This document shows positions 31,786 to 42,874 of a stretch of 64,000 nucleotides of DNA, piece by piece. Under the pieces are notes generated by a model that was not told the DNA's origin, did not search any database, and saw only the letters and a program-made list of their open reading frames with translations. Each line of letters starts with the position of its first letter. Position 1 is the first letter of the stretch. The position numbers and the translations under genes are program-made. Source of the stretch: Pisolithus tinctorius (Eukaryota > Basidiomycota > Agaricomycetes > Boletales > Pisolithaceae); contig JANFAH010000022.1 in NCBI GenBank assembly GCA_024663395.1, positions 558,001 to 622,000 of the forward strand, read 5' to 3'.

Positions 31786-32789
31786 CACCCCCATCATCAT
31801 TCTCACACTTTTTACCTTTTAAATCAAGTGGCGAGATGACAGTTCCATCGGATGCTTCTTCTGACTCTTCTTTTAGAGGGGCTTTGCTTGATGAAGCATC
31901 CTTCCATTCACCAGTGGGTGTGAGGTGATTTTTGCACCACTTGGGATAGTCTGTCACACAGAGCATCTCGAGTTTGAATCCATCATTGTCAAGTGCGAAT
32001 AGCGGATGTTTCTTGACCATGATCTTGTATACGAGCTCTTTGCCAGAAGTGCTGACCTTGGTCCATGTTGGTGGTGCAAGCTTGCACTGGACGAGCTCAG
32101 CCCATGCGCTGTGAAGGGTTGTTTGGACAGCACTCAGCTGTTGTGAGGTTAGTGGGTCACCATTTTCAAGCTCCAGCCAAGGTGCTTTTCCACGATTGAG
32201 GCCTTGAGATTCAGGAGAAAGGGTAAATGCATCATAGTCCACTTTAGTCCAGAAATGGATGGCAGGGTGCTTCTCCTTGAGAGTATGTTTGTCCAGAGTA
32301 GGAGAACCCTGTGTGATGACATCTGTGAGTGAGAAGGTCAAAGGGTCTGTATCATCTGGTAGTTTGAGCACAGATATCAGTGAATGGAAGGCCACCCTGA
32401 AAACAACCCAGTCAAAAAGCAGAAGTCACCATGATTAAGCCATACTTAATTGTATCATGTTTGGTGGCAGTCTTGGTCAACTGGTTCTGCAGGTTGTTGA
32501 TCTCCAACTTGTACAGTCCACTGCTTGGATTATATCTCATGTGCTGGTGAGAGAAATGAGAGTATTGCTACATATATGCACCATTTTTGTGATTCAAGTG
32601 ATGAATTGTGCCAATGAAAAAATTCAAAGAGTGGAACTCACCTGAGAATGCCGAGCAAATGAACTGTCCTGGGGGTCGATCTGGGTCTGATGATGGCAGA
32701 ATCCTGGCTGTGTGGGGCTCTCTGGAGTGTCTAAAAGGCTTGGTATGCTACTCATAAAGCCAGATTGAGATCCACTGAATGGATCCATG
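31786..32789 (-). pseudogene. Upstream part of an unrecognised gene split by the gypsy element
   Basis: A likely start at ATG 32787-32789 (MDPFSGSQSGFMSSIPSLLD) leads to an intron-containing stretch and then an open exon of about 200 codons (32395 down to 31786) with WTKVDYDAF, APWLELENGDPLTSQQL and CVTDYPKWCKNHL. The frame is interrupted by the gypsy element; coding resumes at 23686. No known domain. It forms a divergent pair with the plus-strand gene at 32864. Confidence 0.45.
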
Positions 32790-32863
32790 GTATGAGCAAG
32801 GGGGAGGGGGAATAGGAGGAGAGCGATGGTGGTGGTATTGGGCAAAGGTTATTTTCCCATGCT

Positions 32864-33840
32864 ATGGTAGTCTTTGTGGTAGTAAGTATGAACAAGTTTG
32901 GTATGGCCAAGTCTAATCATTACTACATGGACCTACCCCTTGCTGTCCGACATTTCTTCAACATACCAGATGATATTGATCTCGACAACGCTATTCTGAG
33001 TGATCTGAGCCTGACTGAGAGCAGCAGCAGCCCACCCCACCTAACAGCATCCAATGATCAGTTGCTCTCCCCAGATTATTGGCTCTCCAATGCTGCTCGA
33101 TATGCTCAACTTAGGCAGTGCTTTCTTCCATACAAACTCTCAACAACCTCTTCTAATGCCAACTGGGTTGATGACCTGTAAGTATACACAGTAAATTTCT
33201 ATTACTTTCCACCTCACTCTCTGTAGTTTCGATCATTCTCCTCATGTATGCATGCCAGTGGCCTCGACAACAACTGCCACAATGTGTCCATCCCCCAGTT
33301 TCACAACAGAACCTGAATCCGAGCCAGAGACAGGTAAGTAAATTTATCATTCTATCCAACTCAATGCAGCTCAAGTCTTCCAGCCTTGGAATGCATCTCC
33401 ACCCCCTGTCCTACTAATTCCAATGTAGCAGCTTTGGCACCGTGTCTGTCACCCAGTTCGACAGCTGAATCCAAGTCGGACATCCCTGTGCAAGAAGAAA
33501 CACCATGCCCAACTATAGCACAACATCCATCTCCTGGTTCGACAACTGAATCCGAGTTGGACGTCCCTGCATGAGAAGAAACACCATGCCCAACTATAGC
33601 ATGACATCCATCTCCCAGTTCGACAACTGAATCTGAGTCAGATGTCCCTGCATGAGAAGAAACACCATGCCCAGCTTTGGAGAAGAAGAGCATATTCAAT
33701 ACTCCAAGCCCACCTCTGCCAGGATCAATTTATTGGAAGTATGTCACACCAGAAGAAGATGCAAAATGGTATGATTGTGCAGGAAAAAACTCTGAATTTG
33801 ATACAGTTTGGCATTGGAAGTGGGAGCTCGAGAACATGTA
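32864..33840 (+). pseudogene. Unrecognised gene with 27-residue repeats, eroded
   Basis: Exon 1 (MNKFGMAKSNHYYMDLPL to NANWVDDL) ends at a GTAAGT donor at 33179; a second small exon follows, then a repeat region and a last part with SIYWKYVTPEEDAKWYD. The repeats (81 bp, starting at 33460, 33541 and 33622) encode TESELDVPA-EETPCPTIA-type units. At two positions units carry either CAA (Gln) or TGA (stop). Both derive naturally from CGA by deamination on opposite strands. The gene is therefore dead in its present form. Confidence 0.4.
33460..33702 (+). repeat. Tandem repeat, 81-bp unit, three copies
   Basis: Units start at 33460, 33541 and 33622, each with GACARCTGAATC...CCATGCCCA. The unit length is a multiple of three and keeps the reading frame. 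Confidence 0.85.
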
Positions 33841-33883
33841 AGAAGTAGTATTGTACAGACAGTAACTGTAAACTGTAGTTAAC

Positions 33884-36365
33884 TCAATCATCACGGTCTT
33901 CATCATCTGCCATATCATCCTGGATACCCTCGCCTTCATAAGAAACACCAAATGTAGCTATGTCCAGCCCTGGTCGCTCCACCATGAAATAACAATAGCC
34001 TACATCAGGGAACCGGTGTAATGCCATCCCTACTACACCTGTAATCAATGTGACATTGATAACACACATGTCATCTTCCAAACATTGGCATGAATAAATG
34101 GTTTGATATGAAAGTTTGAATAGAGTTGGGCTGGGGGGGGAGAACATCGTGACCACCACTACATTCTTCCAGATCCAAGCATTGCTGGGACCTTTGGCTC
34201 GAACAGCAAGGCAAGTAAAGTACTGGACTTCCACTACATGGGTAGTCTCAGCGAGTACAACCTGGAAAATGTGTTAGGACATAACTGTGATTGGCTTTAG
34301 GACATACCTTAACAAAACAGGCTGGCTGTATCTGGTCCAGTGCACGTAGTAGCTCCCTCCATGCAGTCCAGGCAATCTGCCCATTAGGCAAGTGCAGGTG
34401 GGCCCATCAATATATTTTTGTCATGGATGGTTGACCTAAATAGTTGGAAATTGCAATGCTTGCCAGACCTTGGGGGAAGACTGGACGTCGATCTCATTTG
34501 TGAAGTAGTATATAGCCATTATCGAGGTTGGCTGCCATCGATGGGAAGAGTGTCTTTTCGGGGCACAGACTAGGTACCATCGCCTTTAATGTATTGACTT
34601 GGCAACACCATACTCCGTCGCACAACAAGTTAGCATATGGATTTGATGGCTGTCGAATCTCCTGACCCAGGTTGCCAATGGTGCGCTCCATAGTCCACTG
34701 GGAATAACAGATAGCGGGACCCTTCTTGGTTGTTTGCTGCATCAAATGGGACACCTGATGTATGCATGGTCTCACAAAGTGGAGTCGGGCTGCAGACCGC
34801 TGGCAGTAGAGTTCTTCATAATTGAGTGGCCATTCTGTAAGTAGTATGTGGGCATCACAAAGCTCTGAGTGGGTGATATGGGTCTGGCATATGAGCTGGA
34901 ATCCTTGGACTAGCTTGCAGAAGTTGTGCCAATATGCTTCAGGAAGGATGCCATGCAGTAATGCAGGTGTGATGCTGAACATGTACAACTGGAACTCCCA
35001 TGTCTTGTATCCAGATGAGATCTTTTCAGTGGGGTTACATGGCTTGCGATCAAAAGAACATGGAAGGTGTTGAGCAGTGGATGATATGAGGGCACCATGG
35101 AGTTCCCAAGCATCAGAACATCTGAATATGGCCCATGGCCATTGTGAGAGATGGTCAGGAGGTGTGCAATCGATTGTACCATGCCACAATGATAGAAATA
35201 GATCTGAAAGGAGGGCAGCAAGGTGCATGATATCAGGAGTGAGGCAATCAGGGATGCTGAGCATACAGGAGACATCAAGACCGAGAAGGATGGCAGGTTT
35301 GGTGATGCCAGTTTCCATGCGAAGCTTCTTGTATTGCATTGTATTGTGAGTGGTGACCAAGAGACAGAGATTTTCAAAGTATTTGGAAGAACTGGGGTCT
35401 TGGATGTCATATGGACTGTGGTCGGGGTGATTACTGCCTTCCATGTTGTAGTTGTTTGGCAGAAGTAAGGCAGGGTAATAGTGATTCCCTTTGCAGCATC
35501 CAAGGAGTCCACAATATAGACAACAGCCATTGTGGCCACTGTGCCCCACCATCCCATTGAAATAGACCAGGCCAGGGCCATTGGCTGTCACAAAGATGAG
35601 ATACAAGTCTGATAGAAAGGTAATGTTTTGGGATGCATCCCAGATGCGTAAACATTCATTTTGTAGAGTGGCAAGATGGTGGAGGCCAGGGAAGAGAAAG
35701 GAGTTGATGTTCTTGGGTTTGTTGGGACCTGGAATAAAGCCACCCAGCAGGATGTAGTGCTTCTTGTAGCGCTTGTCTGGGGCATGGTTCATAACAATCC
35801 AGATGTATATCCAGCAGTCGGACTCCTTGCTTTCATAGAGCTGAGTGCTGTCAAGCAAAATCATAAGGACAATGTCATCGGGTTTGATATCACCCCACTT
35901 GACAGCCTCAAGATAGTCTGACCCTTTGCAAAAGTCATCATAAAGATCAATCACACCGCCATTGATATGAAGCTGTTCACAGATCTGCTGTGTCTCCTCT
36001 CGTAGATACTGAGTTTCTTTGGCGTGCTTGGGATCGCGCCAAAGTGCTTGAAGTTGGGGCCCAAGCAGTATAGTAACAAACTTGCAGCAGGCAATGTGAG
36101 ATCACCCACCACTGGTTCGCAGTCGGATGGCATCATAGTGATCCTCACCACATATGGGACATGCGTCAAGTGCAGCATACAGGCCAGTGAAGGCTATGCA
36201 TGTGTCTGGGCACATATCATGTTCGATCGACTCTACACCTGTGTATTCTGTGATGAGCTTCTTGACACTGTAATAGCTTGGCTCCCCCATGGCATTCCCC
36301 TTGAAACAACATCCTGCCAATTGTCTGATGGACTCGTAGGAACTAATGGCAGAATGTTCAAGCAC
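33884..36365 (-). pseudogene. Tnp2-type (En/Spm-CACTA-like) transposase
   Basis: The minus strand begins near 36365. It has a Cys/His-type N-terminal part (CPDTCIAFTGLYAALDACPICGEDHYD), an in-frame TGA at 36102-36104, then on without a shift through LGPQLQALWRDPKHAKETQY into the large open frame 34494-35954 (DDFCKGSDYLEAV, YILLGGFIPGPNKPKN, DIMHLAALLSDLF, PAEKISSGYK-like NPTEKISSGYK, SQWTMERTIGNLGQEIRQPS). These are hallmarks of the Tnp2 family abundant in mushrooms. A C-terminal exon at 33884-34234 completes it. The single TGA again sits where Arg is plausible. Terminal inverted repeats were not found. The upstream side is interrupted by the SINE-like insertion at 36408. Confidence 0.82.
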
Positions 36366-36407
36366 AAAGTATGATTCGATTCCAAAACAAATTGCATCAT
36401 CATCAAC

Positions 36408-36773
36408 TTTTTTTTTTTTTTTTTTTTGGTTCTATATTAAAGTGCGTGAGGGAGGGGTACCCTATGTTGCACTATTCTAACTAATTCGACATTCTAGCTT
36501 GGGCCCCCTGTGGCCCACCAGTCCTTACCAGCGAGCGAATGCCCTAATGGCAGAGCCTAGTGCTCCCCATTAGTCCGCCATTCCCACTGGCCGTTTTAGA
36601 CGCTCCGCCTTGAGGTAAGGTAGGTTTATGACTTCGGCTAGACATTTGAATCTATCTACACGTATCTGGCAGCTGTGAAGCCAACTGGTAGGGGATATAA
36701 TGCGTTCTTCTATGTCCAATTATCTGGGGCTGTCATGACGTTTAACAGCACGGATGGGGGCGAGAGTTGCTAG
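36408..36773 (-). mobile_element. SINE-like retroposon with poly(A) tail and 12-bp TSD
   Basis: On the minus strand a body of about 346 bp starts CTAGCAACTCTCGCCCCC and ends with 20 A residues (plus-strand T run at 36408-36427). It is flanked by the perfect 12-bp repeat ATCATCATCAAC at 36396-36407 and 36774-36785. Poly(A) plus a long TSD is the mark of target-primed retrotransposition. No ORF. A GATTCAAATGTC stretch faintly resembles a pol III B box; the head is not an obvious tRNA or 5S gene. Confidence 0.85.
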
Positions 36774-36856
36774 ATCATCATCAACTGTAAGTCAGTAGCG
36801 AGGTGGATTCCAAAGTCTATGGAGCACTGTATCATCTAATTTGGCAATGGGATTGT

Positions 36857-37372
36857 CTAGTGATGTGGTATGGAGGAGTTTGATGAATTGAATGGCATCC
36901 ATATGCTTTGAATGGATAGCAGCACACTTGAGAGCATCGATGTTGAAGATGGTATGAGAGGGAATGCAAGCATCATGAACAGGCGATTGGGGAGCCTGAG
37001 GTGAAGAAGGTGGGGGTTGCTGAGGTGAGGAAGGAGATGGGCGAGCTTCTGGGCTTCCTGGCCATCTACAGCCTCACTTGTCTTCATGCACTTGATGGGG
37101 TGAAGCAGGGGGTGGGGGGATTTCTGGGATTTCTGACCCTCCATGGCCTTGCTCATCTTCATGCACTTGATGGGGTGAAGCAGGGGGTGGGAGGACTTCT
37201 GGGGTTTCTGACTGTCTGTAGCCTTGCTGGTCTGAAGGAGACAACTGCAGATTGTCTCAAGGAGCTGGGATGTCATTCTCCCCCACCTAGACAATTCAGT
37301 ATAAACCCAAGAGCAAAAAACAATGCTACATACCTCTAGTGTGTGTGGACCACCAGCAGTATGCCCATCCAT
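36857..37372 (-). CDS. Hypothetical protein with 25-residue repeats
   Basis: A 171-codon minus-strand ORF. The middle part is about 2.5 copies of a 75-bp repeat (same phase at 37081 and 37156) encoding PLLHPIKCMK...QKSQKSPH. The ends are unlike any family I know. It may be an exon of a longer gene, since splice-like signals lie on both sides. It could also be a chance frame in repeated DNA. Confidence 0.3.
   Translation of the reverse strand: MDGHTAGGPHTLEVCSIVFCSWVYTELSRWGRMTSQLLETICSCLLQTSKATDSQKPQKSSHPLLHPIKCMKMSKAMEGQKSQKSPHPLLHPIKCMKTSEAVDGQEAQKLAHLLPHLSNPHLLHLRLPNRLFMMLAFPLIPSSTSMLSSVLLSIQSIWMPFNSSNSSIPHH
37047..37230. repeat. Tandem repeat, 75-bp unit, about 2.5 copies
   Basis: The string TCTTCATGCACTTGATGGGG recurs at a 75-bp step (37081 and 37156), with flanking similarity on both sides. 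Confidence 0.75.
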
Positions 37373-37970
37373 CTGTAAATTGTGGGTATAAGCCAGTGGA
37401 AATTGGAAGAATATATGGGATGTACCTCACACTCTGAATGGGCCCGCTTACAATGTCCTTGTGTCACATCTCTGCCACCTGTACCAGGTTTCACTAACAC
37501 ATGGTGGGCTTGCCGAGTACGTTCAGACTTAGGAAGTTGGGTATTAAGAAAACTGTAGAGACTATTATCAGGCCAATAGCATAACTCATAGATATACTAC
37601 ATACCTTTGCATTGCATAGCACTGAGAAGATGAACTCAGCAATGTGATGTGTGCAATGTACATTGTATGTTGTACTATCAGCAATGTGATGTACGTTGCA
37701 CTATCGGGAATGTAATGCATACTGTATGTTGTACTATGTGGACTCCAGACATCGCATTGCTAATGTAATGCAATCCATAACAAATTACAATACAATGTAC
37801 TGATGGCTATCACACCTTGTCCGATTTCGTCCGAGGAAAATCCCACAGATCTGACCTTAGCAGCCTACGTCCTCCTGTGTCCTGTCCAGTTTTGACTGGG
37901 GCTGAATGGATGCGGTGATGTGGCGATGCGACTGCGAAAAATAAATGTGCAGATTTTATGCCATATACGG
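37373..37970. other. Non-genic boundary segment, AT-rich short repeats
   Basis: Around 37640-37800 there are imprecise repeats of GCAATGTGATG and TGTATGTTGTACTAT type. After about 37.8 kb CpG becomes frequent. No gene seen. It separates the transposon block from the segmental duplication. Confidence 0.5.
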
Positions 37971-38309
37971 GAGCACTAGTCCGAGTCGCAGCATCGTGAA
38001 GCATCTCGAGAGTGATTCAGATTTACCAAATATTCACATCTTATAGCCTCCCCCACTCTCGAAACGACCTCGTAAGACAGCAATCGTTAGGTGTAATTAC
38101 CATTGACGCCCGGTAAACCTCTTACAGGCGCGATCGGCGGACCCTCATCTACATGCTGAATAGTGTCAACGTGCATTTATGACCTTTACCATACGCAACA
38201 AGCCGTTTAAATATGTGATCAGTGCGAGGCAGGAAACGGAAGACGGTGACCGTGCCAGTAAACCTAGCTCAGACCACTCATGGATATCGATCTCCAGTGA
38301 GTTCTCTTG

Positions 38310-39450
38310 CGAGGGGCTTTGGTAGTATACGAAGGACATGTACTACTTCGACAGAGTGACAAACCTCCGAACTTAAGACTTGTGGCAGCTTCCACATCGC
38401 CTTCGCGAGCAAGTGAAGTTACAACCGAGATCCACGCTGTATCCCTCCAGGCAAGTAGCTCACTTTCGCATGTCGCATGCTACTGAACTTCTCGTCGCGT
38501 ATTGCCGTGATCAACTTATGGATCATCATCGCAGATATGGAGGGTGCGTATGCCATCTTGCACTATCCGCCATTCTTCATTTGGACGTGCGCGAAATTCC
38601 AGCGTGGCGAACGATTTGGTTCTGTGCTCTGGCCGCGAAGGTGAGGTCGTAGCAGTTGGAGTGGATGTCAAACGGTGGAAGGTCGGAGACTGTGTCTGCT
38701 CTAACTTCGTACTGGAGCACGTTTGTGGAGATCTGACGCAGGAAATCAAGGCCAGTGCCCTAGGTGGGGACACTGATTGCCCCTGCGGAAATACATCAAT
38801 GTTCCTGCTTATGTGCCCCCAGGCCATGCGTCGTCGCTGAATCTCTAACCAGTCTATTATCCGTATTCCCAACCTCTTGTCATATGAAGAGGCTTCGACC
38901 CTACCGTAAGTCCCACACCGTCTCTAACAACACGATTAGGTTAAATAACGTGTAACAGGTGTGCGGCGCTGACCCCCTGAAGGCATGAAAGGCGGAGACT
39001 ATGTTCTTGCCCTTCGGAATTTGTGGTGTGTCGACGTGCGCCATTTCGAACTTTTTACGGTTAGGACTGCGATGACGGTTGGTTGTAACACAGCTTTGCT
39101 GCTCAGATAGCTCTTGCGTCCGGTGCAAGTGTAATCGTGACATCCTCCTTGGACGAGAAGTCGGAGATAGCGAGGAAATTGGGCGTGCAGCATCGAATCA
39201 GCTACAAGAAGACCCCCAGCTGTGATGAGGAGATCGTGTGTCTAACGTGGATTTTGTCAAGATTGGCAGATAATCAAGGGTTCCTGCTTTGCAGACGGGG
39301 GGCAGGGGCACACGTCATCAGAGTGAATGGATCAAATACACTTCAGAAGTCTAGTAGGTCTGTTAAGGACTCTGGATATGTTCACATATGGGCTTCTTAT
39401 CCGGGGTGCGTTTGCGAGTGTGGGTGGAACAACGGGCACTGACACGCTCA
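38310..39450 (+). pseudogene. Zinc-type alcohol dehydrogenase/quinone oxidoreductase relic, copy 1
   Basis: Fragments in several frames recall a medium-chain dehydrogenase: TEIHAVSLQ near the N-terminus (best kept in copy 2), EVVAVGVDVKRWKVGDCVC (38640-38700), SALGGDTD, then VIVTSSLDEKSEIARKLG and a KKTP..DEE segment (39130-39220). Frames change between blocks and about 35 bp present in copy 2 around 52340-52380 are missing here. No continuous product can be made. Confidence 0.6.
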
Positions 39451-39907
39451 AGGATAAACAAGAGATTCCGGTAAATACTGTCCTCTAAATTGCTATCACC
39501 ACGGTGTTCTTGTGGGTTCCGTTATGCAGTAACTTGGGTTTGTGCTGTTGCATTGACATCCACTCACGCTACGTGAAGATTTGAGGATATGAATCGCTTG
39601 TTAGCAGCTCGTAACCCCCATCTGGTCGTTGAAAGCTTTCTCTTTCTAACAGACGATAGACGCGTACACTTAGGATCGCAAAATCATGTCGAAGAGGTTG
39701 TTATTCGGGTATGGAAGGATTAAAGATGGGAGGCACGGTTGAAGGCTCCGGAATAAATTGTATATGTTTATGTACCATTTACCTGTACATTTGACATCCA
39801 GTCTCCGTTCAGAAACCCTCTGTTTATATGAAGAGAATCGAAGGTAGTGAGGACACTGAAGTAATGCACGAGAACCAAAACGCGTGTTCGATTTCCTATC
39901 GTCGTTC

Positions 39908-41615
39908 CTATCCACGTCGACGTTTACCCCGCGGCTTTGGAAACTCCAGCGGAACTTTGAGCAATGCGCGTTTCGTCTCTGCAGCACTGTCGGGAAGACC
40001 AAGCCTTTTCAGGTCCGCAACAGTGGGCTTAGTGATCTGGCATCCTACAACACATCAATATGTAATGTCCGCTGAAAAAGCCCGTGAGAACATACCCATT
40101 GACTTGAAGAGCGTATTAATGCTATCCAAGAAGCAAGATTAGGGAAAGCTGGCGCAAGTTACATCTCACTTACGACTGCGTAGACTGACTCAGATCTTTG
40201 GCTATTATTTCAGTATGGGTTGCGTATTCATCAACACGCAGGCACAGTGCGAACATGTGTGTTAGCAGCAGCGTCTCTTTCTGAGACGTGAATTGTGACC
40301 TATTCAACCATAATGTGTCGGCTTCTCCAGTACGTAGGAAGGGCTGGAAGCACTGACTTGGAAGACGTCCTTGCACTCTCCGTAAACCGAGACAACAGAC
40401 CGTCCGCAACAACGGACGGCATAGAGGTTAACTTCTCTTGCAGAGAACTTGTCCAAGGTTGCTTTGGGTGGCCAATTGCCAGAACAGCATCATATACGCG
40501 ATGTACTGAAGAATCTTGCTGGACAGAAAGTCAGTGGGCAACCTTTGAACACGCAGAAGACGTACATGTTGGTTTTGCCGGGAGAGGAAGAGTCGCAAAT
40601 TGAATGCAAATGCTGATTGATCCATTTGGATCTTTGAAACGGAAGAAGCGGTATTCGTTGGTTTTGTCCAACAACCACGAACGGAGCTTCGGATAGCGTT
40701 TTCCATTCTGTCTCAGGTATTATATTGTGGAGGGGATAAACTTCGCTAGGCACAGTAGCTTCCGCATTATAAGGAGGAACCAAACGCGTGCTATCAGCCG
40801 TGGCTTGAGCCTCCTCTGATGATCCCCCTAATTAGGTTGAAGCGGTAAAGAGAGAACGGAAAAGCGAACCTTTGGACAGCAGAGCCTGAGTGCTCTTTTG
40901 TATGCTCTCCTGTAGATGATCTACCACAGTTTCCATGGCAGAGACGTCGACCTTATTCCGCTCCTGTGTCTTGATGGCCGGTTTGGCTTTGTGGTACCAA
41001 ACGACTCACCCAGTGCAGCACGAGCGTCCAGCTGCTGAGACAGCTATAGGTTCTTGGCCTTAACATCGCGTGTAAGGATGTCGAGGGGTGCCGGATGGAT
41101 AGTGGTTTTGCCAGTTTTCTTGTCGTGCACGCCAACCAAGTACCTGTAAGAAGGCAGGTAAAGGGTGTCAGAAAGGTCGTATAGAATAGTAACTAAGAGT
41201 AGGGCGCACCGACATCCTGTAGCCTGGTTGGCCGAGTGGAAGTCGATGGAGTCAGTTTCCCCGGCGATGAGAGTGGGCCCATCGATGGACTCGGCGTCGT
41301 CCGAGTCGCCTACAGCCTTTTTATTGTTCCTAGCCTGGTAGCAACTGAATGTGGTTGATTTTGAAGCTTTGACGGAGGGGAAATTAGCTGGGAGACGGTG
41401 GTTAGGGGTTGATCGGGCTTGTCATCAACAAGGCCAGGGAACCCATCGAGAACAGGGCCCAGTTGCGATTTAGGCTGAGTGGACAGCACAAGGGAGGCCT
41501 TTGCGTCGTCTCCAGCCCCACTGCACTTACACTTTTTTGAAACTGAGAGCGACAGTTCAGAGGATTTTGGATCCACAACAGGTCGTAAGGTCAGCCCCCA
41601 CATCAATCTATTCAT
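39908..41615 (-). pseudogene. RPA49: RNA polymerase I subunit A49 (RPA49), copy 1, frameshifted
   Basis: Same gene as 53308-55001. The N-terminal part (41310-41615: KASLVLSTQPKSQLGPVLDG), the part VPPYNAEATVPSEVYPLHNI (40490-40783), LLLTHMFALCLRVDEYAT (40170-40270) and the C-terminus LTVADLKRLG-like ending PKPRGKRRRG with stop at 39908-39910 are present. Near 40986 one base is missing relative to copy 2 (the GGTACCAAAC segment), shifting the frame, and about 9 bases are missing shortly after. It probably makes no full product. Confidence 0.75.
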
Positions 41616-41758
41616 CTAATTATTCTATACTGAAGGCTGTCATCTAGGCTCGGTGCAGCTCGCTCTACGGCGGGGTACAGATTGCTACCATAGTCATTTC
41701 AGTGTGGGCTCTGCGACTGAGAATGTGTTGCTTGCTCACTTTTTTCCCTTCTGCCACA

Positions 41759-41929
41759 ATGTCCAAATCTCGGTCGCGGAGTCAGAGCCATTCCTCAGCT
41801 ACCGCTCTCAAGCCGGAAGGCTTCATTTTCACTAAAGAACGCCCCTGCCCAGCGAACCGGTGTGCGTCCCTCTGGGCCCGAGAGGAAAGACCAGTCGAAG
41901 AGAAAGGAGACTGGTTTCAGCGACATTAG
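41759..41929 (+). CDS. Small ORF downstream-divergent of RPA49, unknown
   Basis: MSKSRSRSQSHSSATALKP at the start, 56 codons, ending GDWFQRH. The N-terminus is Ser/Arg-rich. In unit 2 the corresponding ATG (about 55225) is followed by an early TAG, so the product is not conserved there. It could be the first exon of a decayed gene. The rest, to about 42770, contains no gene I can support. Confidence 0.25.
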   Translation: MSKSRSRSQSHSSATALKPEGFIFTKERPCPANRCASLWAREERPVEEKGDWFQRH

Positions 41930-42874
41930 GCGATGCGCTTGTGGAGGTGTCGGCGTCCGCCGATGGAGGAAACGGGGCGCGCAGTTGAACCGCTGTCGAA
42001 AGGAGGTATATGCGCTTGTGATGACAAGATGGGGTAAGAAGCTTTCATTGTCCATTGAAAGAACATGCCATTAGCTGAGCGAGGACAAGTAGCATCAATG
42101 AGGCTGACATGCTACAGGAGGTTATTCGGAACACCTGAGACAGAGGAAAGCCAGTTAACGGAGTGGAATATTGTTACTGTATGAAGTTGCTTACTCTCGT
42201 TACTCCCATCAGCACCACGCATATACTGCCGGGGGACACTCCAACGGGTGCCAGACTGATTTTTCTCGGGAAAGGCAGTATGTCTATTCTAGGTGTTTGG
42301 CGTGCGCCGTCCGAAGGTAGGGGTGACGAGAACATGCGCGATTACATCCCCATAGGACGATGGGCCGACAGTTGAGGATGGCGGAGATAGGAGGTTGATC
42401 GTGGACAAGGAAGCATGAGAGCAAAATGGACATCAAGTGGAATAGCATCAGATGTGTGGGGACGGATTGTGGGAGGCCACTACTGGGATCCTGGAGTTGA
42501 GGTGTAAGGTGCTGTAGGCCGTCGTACAGCCGCGTCTGCAGAAACGCATGTACTCGGTAAACTTGACACCCTGCTTGTGAGCATAGGAGACCGAAAGACC
42601 AACAACAGGGTTAGTTGAAAAGCAATTGGAGTTAGTCACATGTTTCCAGGCCTGTTATTGACAGACAGTCATCGACCAGTGCTGAAGCCGCCACAACGCA
42701 GACAACAACGCACAACGACAATGAATGAGTAGGGGCAAGGTCAGAAGGGAAAACCCACGGCAAAGGTAGACACCGAACAAGCATCAGCAACGGACCTCTC
42801 GTTTACCGCCCGACCCAGCGGTGCGGAGCGACCTTTCCGCATCGAGAGTTCATGCACACTCATGACGTTTTCAG

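Noticed and set aside
36408..36427. T run as a transcription terminator
   Set aside because: It is the poly(A) tail of a minus-strand SINE-like insertion, as the 12-bp flanking duplication shows.
37640..37800. CRISPR-like or telomere-like array
   Set aside because: The repeats are short, imprecise and AT-rich, without regular spacing; nothing fits either type.
38310..39450. Functional zinc-type dehydrogenase gene
   Set aside because: Conserved blocks lie in different frames with stops between them, in both units.
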